A stretch of DNA of 64,000 bases from Bradyrhizobium sp. CCBAU 53421 (GCF_015291625.1 NZ_CP030047.1:8922501-8986500); one strand, 5' to 3'; counted from the stretch's first letter, positions 34,834 to 43,887 are shown. A program made the numbers and translations. The notes: a model not told the origin generated them from the sequence alone.

Positions 34834-35433
34834 ATGGGTTTACTCGACGTACTCAACGGCATGCAGAACGGCCCCCGCGGTCCGAGCGCGCCAAGCACAC
34901 CATCCGACAGCTCGAGCAGCGGCGGAATGTCGCCGATGACGATGGCCATCCTGGCGTTGCTCGCCTGGAAAGCGGTCAAGCATTTCACCGGCGGTCAGCC
35001 GGGCGCGACTGCTCCCGAGCCCAAGCCCGCACAGGCGCCGCCGCTTCGCGGCAACGTCACCGCTGGTCTGCCCGGCGGAGCCGGCGGCGGACTCGGCGAT
35101 CTGCTTAAGGGTGGTCTTGGCGGGCTTCTTGCGGGTGGTGCGGCCGGCACCGTGCTGAGCGGCGGCCTCAGCGATCTGCTCAAGCAGTTGCAGGACAAGG
35201 GCCACGGCGACGCGGCCAATTCCTGGGTCAGCAACGGACCCAACAAGCAGATCGCGCCCGGCGATCTCGCCAACGCGCTCGGCGCCGACCAGATCGACTC
35301 GCTGGCGTCGCAGAGCGGCATGTCGCGCGACCAATTGCTGCAGGGCCTGAGCCAGTATCTGCCCGACGCGATCAATCATCTGACGCCGGACGGCCGGCTG
35401 CCGAGCGGCGACGAGCTCCGCGGCAGGCTTTAG
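34834..35433 (+). CDS. YidB-family (DUF937) protein
   Basis: The 199-residue product starts MGLLDVLNGMQNGP with GGAG upstream. It has a Gly/Ser/Pro-rich N-terminal third, a glycine-rich stretch GGAGGGLGDLLKGGLGGLLAGGAAG, then the YidB motif QDKGHGDAANSWVSNGPNKQIAPGDLANALGADQIDSLASQSGMSRDQLLQGLSQYLP near residues 130-185. YidB proteins are uncharacterised but widespread. It lies 36 bases upstream of a GlsB-like gene on the same strand, so the two may be co-transcribed. Confidence 0.85.
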   Translation: MGLLDVLNGMQNGPRGPSAPSTPSDSSSSGGMSPMTMAILALLAWKAVKHFTGGQPGATAPEPKPAQAPPLRGNVTAGLPGGAGGGLGDLLKGGLGGLLAGGAAGTVLSGGLSDLLKQLQDKGHGDAANSWVSNGPNKQIAPGDLANALGADQIDSLASQSGMSRDQLLQGLSQYLPDAINHLTPDGRLPSGDELRGRL

Positions 35434-35469
35434 CGCCAACGTTGATTCCATCTGAGGAGGACGACAGTC

Positions 35470-35748
35470 ATGGGCGGCATCATCTGGGTCATCATCGTCG
35501 GTTTCGTCGCGGGGATCATCGCGCGGTTCCTGTCACCGGGACCGAACAATCCGAGCGGCTTCATTCTCACCACCGTGCTCGGCATCGCCGGCGCGTTTCT
35601 CGCGACCTTCATCGGCCAGGCCATCGGCCACTACGGTCCTGAACAAGGCGCCGGCTTCATCACCGCCACGATCGGCGCGCTGGTGGTGCTGTTCATCTGG
35701 AACCGGCTGGTCGCCGCACGCGTGATCCCGGATATCGGCAACAAATAG
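35470..35748 (+). CDS. GlsB/YeaQ/YmgE-family stress-response membrane protein
   Basis: The 92-residue protein has three hydrophobic stretches (GGIIWVIIVGFVAGIIARF, ILTTVLGIAGAFLATFIG, GFITATIGALVVLFIWNRL) and the family motif PGPNNPSGF after the first. GlsB-like (transglycosylase-associated) proteins are linked to envelope stress and are small inner-membrane proteins. The start has GAGGAGGACGAC before it. It is followed by a strong terminator at 35776. Confidence 0.9.
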   Translation: MGGIIWVIIVGFVAGIIARFLSPGPNNPSGFILTTVLGIAGAFLATFIGQAIGHYGPEQGAGFITATIGALVVLFIWNRLVAARVIPDIGNK

Positions 35749-35775
35749 GGCCGGCCGCGGTCCTGACTCAAAATC

Positions 35776-35803
35776 AAAATGCCCGGGCCTGGCCGGGCAT
35801 TTT
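35776..35803 (+). terminator. Rho-independent terminator after the YidB-GlsB pair
   Basis: An 11-bp stem AAAATGCCCGG / CCGGGCATTTT with a 6-base loop, followed by CGTTTTC. Stem strength and T-rich tail on both sides allow termination in either direction between these genes and the convergent SDR. Confidence 0.85.
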
Positions 35804-35841
35804 CGTTTTCAGCAACAGCTCGGAGAGCGTGAATGGCTAGC

Positions 35842-36624
35842 TCACTGAATGAGATGCATGCCGGCGTCCATGCGGACGAATTCTCCGGTCATGTTGCTCG
35901 ACGCCGGGCTCGCCAGGAAGCAGACGAGATTGGCGATATCCTCGGCAGACGACGCGACTTTCAGCGGCACCCGCGCGATCACGGCATCGCGCACCTGCTT
36001 GGCACCATCCTCGCCGCGGCCCTTGGTGAACCAGGGCGTATCGATATAGCCCGGGCACACGGTGTTGACGCGGATCAACGGCGCCAGCGCGCGCGCCAGC
36101 GACTGCGTCATGGTGTTGAGCGCGCCCTTGCTGGCGGCATAGGCGACTGACGAACCGCCGCCGGAAATGCCGGCGATCGAGGAGACGTTGACCACCGCAG
36201 CGGGACGGCCGGACGCCTTCGCGCCGGCTTCGAGCAGCGCGCGCGCGGCACGGACCATCTGGAACGGGCCGATGGTGTTGACGGCATAGATGCGCTGGAA
36301 GTCTTCAGCGGTCAGGCCGTCGAGATCGTAATGCGGCACGTGCTTGGTGGTGCCGGCATTGTTGACGAGCACGTCGAGGCGGCCCCAGCCCTCGGCGGCG
36401 GCTGCGATCTTCCTGCAGTCCTCATCGCGCGAGACGTCGCCCTGCACCACCAGCACCTCGGCACCCCGCTTGCGGCAGGCGTCCGCGGTCGCTTCGGCTT
36501 CCACCTTGCTGTTGGAGTAGTTGATGATGAGGCGCGCGCCCTCGGTGGCGAGGATTTGCGCGGTGGCGGCGCCGAGGCCCGATGCCGATCCCGTCACGAT
36601 CGCACACAAACCATCCTTGGACAT
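35842..36624 (-). CDS. Short-chain dehydrogenase/reductase
   Basis: The 260-residue SDR has TGSASGLG (residues 11-18), the NNAG motif in VLVNNAGTTKHV, catalytic Ser in NVSSIAG, and YAASKGA with Tyr and Lys. After the cofactor loop NYSNSKVEAEA suggests NADP preference. Start 36624 is chosen because an AAGGAA site lies eight bases upstream; ATG 36630 is only two bases from it. It follows the lactonase-like gene in the same direction with a 90-base gap. Confidence 0.87.
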   Translation of the reverse strand: MSKDGLCAIVTGSASGLGAATAQILATEGARLIINYSNSKVEAEATADACRKRGAEVLVVQGDVSRDEDCRKIAAAAEGWGRLDVLVNNAGTTKHVPHYDLDGLTAEDFQRIYAVNTIGPFQMVRAARALLEAGAKASGRPAAVVNVSSIAGISGGGSSVAYAASKGALNTMTQSLARALAPLIRVNTVCPGYIDTPWFTKGRGEDGAKQVRDAVIARVPLKVASSAEDIANLVCFLASPASSNMTGEFVRMDAGMHLIQ

Positions 36625-36713
36625 CTGCATTTTCCTTGTTGTTGTGAGCCAGATGAACTCCGGCGGCGGCATACCATATCGCGCGGAGCAGTATCTGCAA
36701 CCGCGCCAGGCTC

Positions 36714-37475
36714 CTAAGTGTATGCGTGTGGGCCCTTCTGCAAACCGGCCCATTGTGCCTCGTCATGACCGCAGATGATCTTGACGCCGGATGCCTCGAT
36801 TCTCGCGATCTCGTCGAGCGAGTTCAGGAACTGGTCGACATCGAGACTGTTCCGCGGTGAGGTCCGCTGATCGAGATTGGCGCGCACGCTGAGCGAATCG
36901 GACGCCAGCAGGTATTCGCCGCTGTTGTCGAGCTTGACCAGCGCACCCGTCGTTCCCTTCGAATGTCCCGGCAGCGGGATCAGCGTCAGTTTGCCGTCGC
37001 CGAACACGTCCATCTGGCGGTCGAAGATCTCCATCTTCAGCGGATGATCCCAATCCGCCCTGATGTATCCGCGATCGAACGCGTTATCGGCATTCGCGGC
37101 CTCGATCTCGAGTGCATGGACGAAGATCGTCGCCTTCTTGAAGAAGGCGTTGCAGCCGCAATGATCGGTGTGCAGGTGAGAGCAGATCACCACGTCGATA
37201 TCGTCGGGGCCAAGACCGACGGCCTTCAGGCTGGTCAGCACATGATCGTCCGCCGGCATGATCGGCTGCATGTATTTGGCAAGCGTGCCGAGCCGCCCTT
37301 CGGGATCGGTCGCGACATCGGGATGGCATCCGGTGTCGAACAGCACATTGCCCTGCGTGTGCCGCAACAGCACGCAGGCGACCGGCAGATCGATCGTCTC
37401 GCCGCGCGCGGCATCCGGCAGATAGGTCCGCCTCGACATCCGCAGACGTCCGCCAGACAGCATATGCATCTTCAT
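36714..37475 (-). CDS. MBL-fold metallohydrolase, lactonase-like (AttM/AiiA relative)
   Basis: The 253-residue protein carries the zinc-binding motif HLHTDHCG (His-x-His-x-Asp-His), then LPGHSKGTTGAL with another His, and LLASDSLSV with the bridging Asp. The N-terminus VLLRHTQGNVLFDTGCHPD is typical of AHL-lactonase-type enzymes. It may hydrolyse N-acyl-homoserine lactones or another lactone, and quorum quenching is only one option. The start follows GGGAGGTAACGAG. It is divergent from the acyl-CoA ligase gene. Confidence 0.8.
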   Translation of the reverse strand: MKMHMLSGGRLRMSRRTYLPDAARGETIDLPVACVLLRHTQGNVLFDTGCHPDVATDPEGRLGTLAKYMQPIMPADDHVLTSLKAVGLGPDDIDVVICSHLHTDHCGCNAFFKKATIFVHALEIEAANADNAFDRGYIRADWDHPLKMEIFDRQMDVFGDGKLTLIPLPGHSKGTTGALVKLDNSGEYLLASDSLSVRANLDQRTSPRNSLDVDQFLNSLDEIARIEASGVKIICGHDEAQWAGLQKGPHAYT

Positions 37476-37510
37476 CTCGTTACCTCCCGATTTGGTCTCA
37501 AACTACATAC

Positions 37511-37527
37511 GAGTTTTTTAGAAACTC
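37511..37527. promoter_or_regulatory. Inverted repeat in the divergent promoter region
   Basis: GAGTTT-TTTAG-AAACTC is a perfect 6-bp inverted repeat with a 5-base centre, in a locally AT-rich stretch between the lactonase and ligase genes. It is a plausible operator, perhaps for the IclR regulator encoded at the end of the ligase operon. Confidence 0.45.
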
Positions 37528-37536
37528 ATAATCAAT

Positions 37537-37564
37537 TTGACACCACATTACTCACCCTTATAGC
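37537..37564 (+). promoter_or_regulatory. Predicted sigma70-type promoter of the ligase operon
   Basis: TTGACA at 37537-37542 and TATAGC at 37559-37564 have a 16-base spacer. They precede the ligase start (37669) by about 105 bases, and the inverted repeat at 37511 lies just upstream of the -35. Confidence 0.55.
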
Positions 37565-37668
37565 TTCCGCGCAACGCCGCGATCGCGGCAACGCGCTCAA
37601 CGAAGCAGCACGCGCAGACCGGCACCGTCGACGCCGATCTGCGGCCGTCAGGGGAAACATTCGCGACG

Positions 37669-39297
37669 ATGTACACCGTGTTCAACGTGTTCGCTGCGAC
37701 CGCAGATGCTGCGGCGTTCAAACCCTTCCTCTGCATTCCCGCGCGTCCCGACCGCGCATACTTTCCCGATGGCGTCGAACTGTCCTATGGCGACATTGCG
37801 CGGCAGGTCTGCGCATTGCGCGAACAATACCGCGCAGCCGGGTTTGGGCATGGACACCGCGCCTGCCTGTTGCTGGAGAACCGGCCCGATTTTATCGTGC
37901 ACTGGCTGGCGCTCAACGGCCTTGGCGCTTCGGTCGTTCCGATCAACCCGGCCTATCGCGCAGCGGAGATCGCGTATCTCATTGCGCATGCCGAGCCCGA
38001 CCTGATCGTCACGCTGCGCGACCAGAAGGAGTTGCAGAAGGCACTGACCGGCGCAGTACCGGTGCTTGAAGTCTCCGGCGACGATCTCGGCACCAGCGTG
38101 GACAAAATCCCGCAGGCCCGGCGGCCGCCGCCACGCGCCGGCGAGCCCGGAAGCGAGACCGAGGCCGCACTGTTGTACACGTCAGGCACGACGGCGCGTC
38201 CGAAGGGATGCATCCTGACCAATGAATACGTGGTCACGACCGGACGCTGGTACATCAGCCACGGCGGCGAGGCGACGTATCATGCCGGCACGGAGCGCCT
38301 CTACAGTCCGCTGCCGCTGTTCCACATGGCCGGCCTGACGCTGACCCCGATCGCGATGATGCTGACCGGCGGCTGCCTGATCCTGCCGGAGCGCTTCAAC
38401 GCGAAGTCGGCCTGGCGCGACATCGTCGCGAGCCGGGCCAGCGTGCTGCACTATCTCGGCGTGATCGTCGCGGCCCTGCTAGCGCAGCCGGAGACGCCGG
38501 ACGAGAAGGCCCATGCGCTGCGTTTCTCGATGGGCGTCGGCGCCAATCCCGAACAACGTGCGCGCGCCCGCGAGCGCTTCGGCATTCCCTTCGTCGAGGG
38601 TTGGGGCATGACGGAGACCGGACGCAGCCCGTTCAACACGGTCGAGCCGCGCCATCTCGAGACCAACACCATCGGCCGCAGCGTGCCCGGCCTCGAAATG
38701 ACGATCCTCGATGCCGACGAAAATGCGCTGCCGCCGGGCACGGTCGGCGAACTCTGCGTGCGTCACTCGGAAGCGACCCCGCGGCGCGGCTTCTTCTCCG
38801 GCTACCTGAAGGACCCCGAGGCCACCGAGCAGGCCTGGCGCGGCGGCTGGTTTCATACCGGCGACAGCGCCTGGCAGCACGATGACGGCGCGTTCGTGTT
38901 CGTCGACCGGCTGAAGCATCTGGTGCGGCGCGCCGGCGAGAACATCTCGGCGGCCGAGATCGAGGCCGTGCTGACAACGGCGCCGCTGGTCAGACAGGCG
39001 GCGGTCGTCGCCGTGCGCGATCCGATCCGCGACGAGGAGGTTGCGGCCTTCATCGTGATCAACGACCGCGCGGATGCTTCACGCGAGGTCGCGCAGGACA
39101 TCTTCCATTTCTGCCGCGAGCGCCTGGCGCCGTTCAAGCTGCCGGCGTGGATCGCCTTCGTCGCCGAGCTGCCGCTGACCTCGACCAACAAGATCCAGAA
39201 GCACACGCTGCTCGGCCCGGACAAGGACCCGCAGGCGCATCCCGGCATGATCGACCTGCGGCAAGAAAAGACCAACGCCATAAGGCAATCGAACTAG
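37669..39297 (+). CDS. AMP-forming acyl/aryl-CoA synthetase
   Basis: The 542-residue ANL enzyme has the phosphate-binding loop LLYTSGTTARPKGC near residue 170, GWGMTETGRSP near 310, the GDSAWQHDDGAFVFVDR hinge region and a C-terminal lysine in TSTNKIQKHTLL. These are typical for CaiC/fatty-acyl-CoA synthetase-like proteins. The substrate is a carboxylic acid, not determinable. It is the first gene of a tight operon with a LivK-type protein, an Old Yellow Enzyme and an IclR regulator. This fits uptake, activation and reduction of an unsaturated or aromatic acid. Confidence 0.87.
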   Translation: MYTVFNVFAATADAAAFKPFLCIPARPDRAYFPDGVELSYGDIARQVCALREQYRAAGFGHGHRACLLLENRPDFIVHWLALNGLGASVVPINPAYRAAEIAYLIAHAEPDLIVTLRDQKELQKALTGAVPVLEVSGDDLGTSVDKIPQARRPPPRAGEPGSETEAALLYTSGTTARPKGCILTNEYVVTTGRWYISHGGEATYHAGTERLYSPLPLFHMAGLTLTPIAMMLTGGCLILPERFNAKSAWRDIVASRASVLHYLGVIVAALLAQPETPDEKAHALRFSMGVGANPEQRARARERFGIPFVEGWGMTETGRSPFNTVEPRHLETNTIGRSVPGLEMTILDADENALPPGTVGELCVRHSEATPRRGFFSGYLKDPEATEQAWRGGWFHTGDSAWQHDDGAFVFVDRLKHLVRRAGENISAAEIEAVLTTAPLVRQAAVVAVRDPIRDEEVAAFIVINDRADASREVAQDIFHFCRERLAPFKLPAWIAFVAELPLTSTNKIQKHTLLGPDKDPQAHPGMIDLRQEKTNAIRQSN

Positions 39298-39312
39298 AGG
39301 AAACGAACGACA

Positions 39313-40527
39313 ATGACATCGAGTTACGGATGGATCGCCGCCGGCGCTGCAATCCTCTCAGTCGCCTTCGCCGCGCCATCCCACGCACAGATCTCCGACG
39401 ACATGGTGAAGATCGGCGTGCTGACCGATCAGGCCGGCCTCTATGCCGACGCGGCGGGCCCCGGTGCGGTCGAAGCGGTGCGGATGGCGATCGCGGATTT
39501 CGGCGGCAAGGTGATGGGCAAGCCGATCGCGATGGTCGATGCCGACCACCAGAACAAGGCCGACATCGGCGCCGGCATCGCACGGCGCTGGTATGAGCAG
39601 GAGAATGTCGACGTCATCGTCGATTTCGCCAATTCCGCGGTTGCCTTCGCCGTGCTCGAACTCACCAAGCAGAAGAACAAGGCGATGCTGGTGTCGTCGG
39701 CCGGCTCCTCCGATCTGACCGGAAAGGGCTGCTCGGCCAATTCGGTGCAGTGGACCTACAACACTTATGCGCTTGCCAACAGCACGGTGCGGGCGCTGGC
39801 CAAGGAAGGCGCCAAGAGCTGGTACTTCGTCACGGTCGACTACGCCTTCGGCCACGCGCTGCGCAACGACGCCGCCAAGACCGTGGAGAAGGTCGGCGGC
39901 AGCATCGTCGGTGACGTGCGGCATCCGCTCAACAGCATGGATTTCTCGTCCTATCTGCTGCAGGCCCAGGGCTCGAAGGCGGATGTGATCGCCTTCGCCA
40001 ACACCGGCGGCGACCTCGCCAATTCGATCCGGCAGGCGCAGGAATTCGGGCTGGCGCAAAAGCAGAAGGTCGCGGCCTTCCTGATGCAGACCAGCGACAT
40101 CCACGCGATCGGCTTGCAAGCCGCGCAGGGGCTGCAGCTCGCGACCGCCTTCTATTGGGATCTCGACGACAAGACCCGCGACTTCGCCGCCCGCTTCATG
40201 GCCAGGACCAACAAGCGGCCGACCATGGTCCAGGCCGGCCTCTACTCCGCGGTCATGAACTATCTCAAGGCGGTGGAGAAGTCCGGCACCGACGACGGCC
40301 CCAAGGTGATCGCGCAGATGAAGGACATGCCGATCGACGACTTCTTCGCCCGCAACGCGTTCCTGCGCGAGGACGGCCAGCTGATCCACGATATGTATCT
40401 GGTGCAGGTGAAATCGCCGGCGGAATCCAAGGGCGCCTGGGACTACGAGAAGCTGGTTCAGGTCATCCCGGGCAAGGAAGCCTTCGCAACGCCCGAGGAG
40501 AGCGCCTGCCCGCTGCTGAAGAAATGA
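39313..40527 (+). CDS. LivK-type ABC substrate-binding protein, orphan copy 1
   Basis: The 404-residue periplasmic-binding protein has a signal peptide cleaved after PSHA and begins QISDDMVKIGVLTDQAGLYADAAGPGAVEAVRMAIADFGG, typical of the branched-chain amino-acid/aromatic binding family. No liv permease or ATPase genes are near. It starts 15 bases after the ligase stop. A closely similar gene lies at 50143-51348, ending SRCPLVKK against SACPLLKK here. Bradyrhizobium has many such proteins for aromatic and dicarboxylic acids. Ligand inferred, not seen. Confidence 0.87.
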   Translation: MTSSYGWIAAGAAILSVAFAAPSHAQISDDMVKIGVLTDQAGLYADAAGPGAVEAVRMAIADFGGKVMGKPIAMVDADHQNKADIGAGIARRWYEQENVDVIVDFANSAVAFAVLELTKQKNKAMLVSSAGSSDLTGKGCSANSVQWTYNTYALANSTVRALAKEGAKSWYFVTVDYAFGHALRNDAAKTVEKVGGSIVGDVRHPLNSMDFSSYLLQAQGSKADVIAFANTGGDLANSIRQAQEFGLAQKQKVAAFLMQTSDIHAIGLQAAQGLQLATAFYWDLDDKTRDFAARFMARTNKRPTMVQAGLYSAVMNYLKAVEKSGTDDGPKVIAQMKDMPIDDFFARNAFLREDGQLIHDMYLVQVKSPAESKGAWDYEKLVQVIPGKEAFATPEESACPLLKK

Positions 40528-41705
40528 TTGCCCGCATGAATCCGCAAACCACGAGCAAGGTTGGACACCAAATGACCGAGCTGCCGCTGCTTTTCACCCC
40601 GCTGCAACTGCGCGACCTCGAACTGAAGAACCGGATCATGGTCTCGCCGATGGCGACCTATTCGGCGCGCGAGGGGCGCGCCACCGATTGGCATACCGCG
40701 CATATCGGCAAGCTCGCCGCCGGCGGCGCCGGTCTCGTGTTCGTCGAGCAGAGCTCGGTAAACACCCAGGGACGCATCACCCATGGCTGTCTCGGCATCT
40801 GGGATGATGCGCATATCGCGGACCATGCCGCGCTCGCCGCGCTGATCCACCGCTTCAACGCCAAAGCCGCGATCCAGATCGCACATGGCGGCCGGAAGGG
40901 CTCGTCGCAGCGGCCGTGGGAAGGCGGCAATCCGCTCGGCGAAGCCGACGTCGAGGCGCGCGGTGAAGGCCCATGGCAGATCGCGGCCTCCAGCGGCATT
41001 CCGTTCGACGACGGCTGGCCGGCGCCGCAGATGATGACGTCAGAGCAGATCGATGCCCTGGTGGACGACTACCGCCAGGCGTTTCGCCGTGCCCGGGCTG
41101 CCGGTTACGACGTCATCGAACTGCACTGCGCGCACGGCTATCTGATGCACTCGTTCCTGTCGCCGCTGGCGAACAACCGCAACGACGAGTATGGCGGGTC
41201 GCGCGAAAATCGCATGCGCCTGCCGCTGCGGATCGCTGCGATCATGCGCGAGGAATGGCCGGATCATCTGCCGGCCTTCGTCCGCATCTCGTCGGTCGAC
41301 GGCGTCGACATCGGCTGGGGAATCGAGGACTCGATTGCATTTGCGACCGAGCTGAAGGCGATCGGGATCGACATGGTGGACTGCTCGTCGGGCGGCATGA
41401 AATTGCCGCGCGGCAATTCGCTGGTGTCGCGAACCCCGGGTTTCCAGGTGCCGTTCGCCGAGCGTATCCAAAAGGAAGCCGGCATGCCGACGGTCGCGGT
41501 CGGATTGATCCGCGAGCCGGACTACGCCGAAGCCATCTTGCGGGACGGCAAGGCGACGCTTATTGCACTTGGCCGCGAACTGCTATGGAATCCGAACTGG
41601 CCCGCGCAAACGGCGCTTGCGCTCGGATGCGACCCCGAGTGGACCAGTTGGCCGGAGCAATATGGCTGGTGGCTGAAGCGGCGGGTGGCACAGCAGGGAC
41701 GATAG
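40524..41705 (+). CDS. NADH:flavin oxidoreductase, YqjM-type Old Yellow Enzyme
   Basis: A TIM-barrel FMN enzyme of up to 393 residues. Marks include RIMVSPMATYSAREGRATDWH, IQIAHGGRKGSS, the substrate-binding pair in LHCAHGYLMHSFLSPLANNRNDEYGGSRENR and the FMN phosphate stretch AVGLIREPDYAEAILRDGKATLIALGREL. YqjM has Cys26 in SPMCMYSS; here that position is Ala. It should reduce activated C=C bonds with NAD(P)H. The ATG at 40524 overlaps the LivK stop (coupled); ATG 40572 is also plausible. Confidence 0.85.
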   Translation: MIARMNPQTTSKVGHQMTELPLLFTPLQLRDLELKNRIMVSPMATYSAREGRATDWHTAHIGKLAAGGAGLVFVEQSSVNTQGRITHGCLGIWDDAHIADHAALAALIHRFNAKAAIQIAHGGRKGSSQRPWEGGNPLGEADVEARGEGPWQIAASSGIPFDDGWPAPQMMTSEQIDALVDDYRQAFRRARAAGYDVIELHCAHGYLMHSFLSPLANNRNDEYGGSRENRMRLPLRIAAIMREEWPDHLPAFVRISSVDGVDIGWGIEDSIAFATELKAIGIDMVDCSSGGMKLPRGNSLVSRTPGFQVPFAERIQKEAGMPTVAVGLIREPDYAEAILRDGKATLIALGRELLWNPNWPAQTALALGCDPEWTSWPEQYGWWLKRRVAQQGR

Positions 41706-41707
41706 CG

Positions 41708-42559
41708 ATGCCGGTGGCGAAGAAGGATGCAGCGAATGCCGGCGCGACCGCTGGTGCGCGGCCTTTCGACCGCCCCGATTTCCCCGGCGACACCTCGCGC
41801 GACCTGCCGAAGATGGACAATGCGGTCAAGTCGGCGCGGCGCGTGTTCGACGTGCTCGAATTCTTCGAGGAGCACCAGCGGGCCGCTTCCGCGATCGAGG
41901 TCGCGGCCGCCCTGAAATTCCCACAGTCCAGCACCTCGGCGCTGATGCGGACGATGACGGCGTTCGGGTATCTGCATTACGACACCAGCCGCCGCACCTA
42001 TATCCCGACGCCGCGGATCTCGATGTTGGGGCACTGGCTGAGCCCCGCGCTGTTCACCCGGGGGCGCCTGGTCAATTTGATGAACGAACTCTCCGAGAGG
42101 ACCGGCGAGACCATCATGCTCGCGGTGCGCAACGGGCTCAGCGCGCAATATGTCCACATCATTCAGGCCAGACTGCCGATGCGGCTGTATGTCAAGGCCG
42201 GAACGCTGCGGCCACTGGCGCGATCCGCATCGGGCTACGCGCTGCTGTCGGCCTATCCGGACAAGGAGGTCCGCCGCCTGGTGCGCCTGATCAACGCCAA
42301 CGAGCCGCGCGCCGATCGGCAGGTCGACATCAAGGCGCTGCTGCTGGAGCTGAAGCAAGTCCGCGCCAAGGGGCATGCGTTCTCGCTCGGCCTGGTCACG
42401 CCGGGTGCGGGCGCCGTTGCCATGAACCTGCCGCCGATTGCGGAATCGAACGAGCCGCTGGTGCTGTGCGTCGCCGGACTGAACGATGCGCTGGTCACGC
42501 AGGAGACCGAGTTCGCCGACCTGATGCGGAAGGCGATCGAGTTTCATCTGGCGGACTGA
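41708..42559 (+). CDS. IclR-family transcriptional regulator
   Basis: The 283-residue regulator has an N-terminal winged helix (KSARRVFDVLEFFEEHQRAASAIEVAAALKFPQSSTSALMRTMTAFGYL, about residues 41-89) and a C-terminal effector domain with RSASGYALLSAYPDKEVRRLV. The N-terminal 35 residues are an extension. It is the last gene of the ligase-LivK-OYE operon, with two bases between the stop codon and its ATG, and probably controls it. Ligand unknown. Confidence 0.88.
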   Translation: MPVAKKDAANAGATAGARPFDRPDFPGDTSRDLPKMDNAVKSARRVFDVLEFFEEHQRAASAIEVAAALKFPQSSTSALMRTMTAFGYLHYDTSRRTYIPTPRISMLGHWLSPALFTRGRLVNLMNELSERTGETIMLAVRNGLSAQYVHIIQARLPMRLYVKAGTLRPLARSASGYALLSAYPDKEVRRLVRLINANEPRADRQVDIKALLLELKQVRAKGHAFSLGLVTPGAGAVAMNLPPIAESNEPLVLCVAGLNDALVTQETEFADLMRKAIEFHLAD

Positions 42560-42747
42560 ATTGATGTCACCGGCCAATCTGCGCCCGCGCGTGGCATACA
42601 AACCGAGACAGCGCAAAGTTCACTCGGCGGAATTCATGCGCCATGTCCGGCTTCATGCCATCTGCGCAAGTGGCCCTGCGGGCAGCGCTTGTCACGGCTA
42701 TGGCTTTTCCGCATCATTGAGCGCAAGACAACATCGCAAGCAGGGCA

Positions 42748-42761
42748 TGGCCGAACGGCCA
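42748..42761. promoter_or_regulatory. Inverted repeat upstream of the acyl-CoA dehydrogenase genes
   Basis: TGGCCG-AA-CGGCCA, 28 bases before the GTG start at 42790, is a perfect 6-bp inverted repeat. It may act as an operator or mRNA hairpin. No promoter is obvious in the remaining 190 bases of the gap (42560-42747). Confidence 0.35.
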
Positions 42762-42789
42762 GCCAGAGCCAATCAACACGAGGAACGCT

Positions 42790-43857
42790 GTGGCGGAGAG
42801 TGAGAACATCGTCGCCGAGACCGCGGAAAAGATTTTCGCCGATCTCGCGGATGCGCAGACCATCAATCACGACAAGCAGGGCGCATGGAAGGCGCCGCTG
42901 TGGCAGGCGCTGACCGAAGCCGGCCTGCCGCTCTCCTGGGTGCCCGACGATCTCGGCGGTTCCGGCGCCAGCCTCGCGGAAGGTTTCAGCGTCCTCAACG
43001 TCGCCGGGCGGCACGCGATCGCTGTTCCGCTGGCCGAAACAATGCTGGCCGGCTGGCTGCTGACGCAAGGCAAGCTCGCCTCCCCGGAAGGCGAGATGAC
43101 GGTTGTCCCTGCGAGCCCGAAGGACCGCGTCACGGCTGGCGCCGACGGCTCGCTCTCGGGCCGTGCGCGCGGCGTGCCGTTTGCCAAGGACGCGAAGCAT
43201 TTCGCGGTGCTGGCGAGCGGCAAGGACGGCATCTCGATCGCGCTGGTCGACGCCGCGAAGTGCCGGATCGAATCCGGCATCGGGCTCGGCGGTGATCACA
43301 ACGACACCGTCACGCTCGACAAGGTGCAGCCCATCACCACCAAGCCCGCGCCGAAGGGCTTTGACCAGACCACGCTGATGCTGATGGGCGGCGTGGTGCG
43401 CAGCCTGCAGATCGCCGGCGCGCTGGAAGCGATGCTCGATATCTCCGTGCGATACTCGAATGAGCGCGTCGCGTTCGAGAAGAAGATCTCGAAATTCCAG
43501 GCGGTGCAGCACAACCTCGCGCGTCTCGCCGGCGAAAATGCCGCGGCACTGGCCGCCGCGACCTCCGCGGCCGATACCATCGCGAGCGCCACCTCGCTCG
43601 ACAATGACGCGGTGTTCCTCGAAGCAGCGGCGGCCAAGATCCGTTGCTCGGAAGCCGCCGAGAAGGGCAGCAGCATCGCCCACCAGGTGCACGGCGCGAT
43701 CGGCTTCACCATCGAGCACATCCTGCACCGCTATTCGCTGCGCGCATTGGCGTGGCGCGACGATTTCGGCTCGGAGAGCTACTGGGCGGTCGAGCTCGGC
43801 AAGCTGGTCGCCGAGCGTGGCGCCGATGAATTGTGGCCGCTGGTGGCTTCGCGCTGA
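42790..43857 (+). CDS. Acyl-CoA dehydrogenase family protein, short subunit
   Basis: The 355-residue product begins at GTG after GAGGAACGC. It is shorter than the usual 380-390 residues. Present are the N-terminal helical part (WQALTEAGLPLSWVPDDLGGSGASLAEGFSVLNVAGRHA), a reduced middle domain and the C-terminal FAD region (YSNERVAFEKKISKFQAVQHNLARLAGENAAALAAATSAADTIA, HQVHGAIGFTIEHILHRYSLR). No clear catalytic Glu is visible at the usual place. The next gene encodes a full-length dehydrogenase, so the two may form a heteromeric enzyme, as known for steroid-degrading ACADs. Confidence 0.83.
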   Translation: MAESENIVAETAEKIFADLADAQTINHDKQGAWKAPLWQALTEAGLPLSWVPDDLGGSGASLAEGFSVLNVAGRHAIAVPLAETMLAGWLLTQGKLASPEGEMTVVPASPKDRVTAGADGSLSGRARGVPFAKDAKHFAVLASGKDGISIALVDAAKCRIESGIGLGGDHNDTVTLDKVQPITTKPAPKGFDQTTLMLMGGVVRSLQIAGALEAMLDISVRYSNERVAFEKKISKFQAVQHNLARLAGENAAALAAATSAADTIASATSLDNDAVFLEAAAAKIRCSEAAEKGSSIAHQVHGAIGFTIEHILHRYSLRALAWRDDFGSESYWAVELGKLVAERGADELWPLVASR

Positions 43858-43887
43858 GATCAGGCAGAAAGATCAGGACTGGACATC

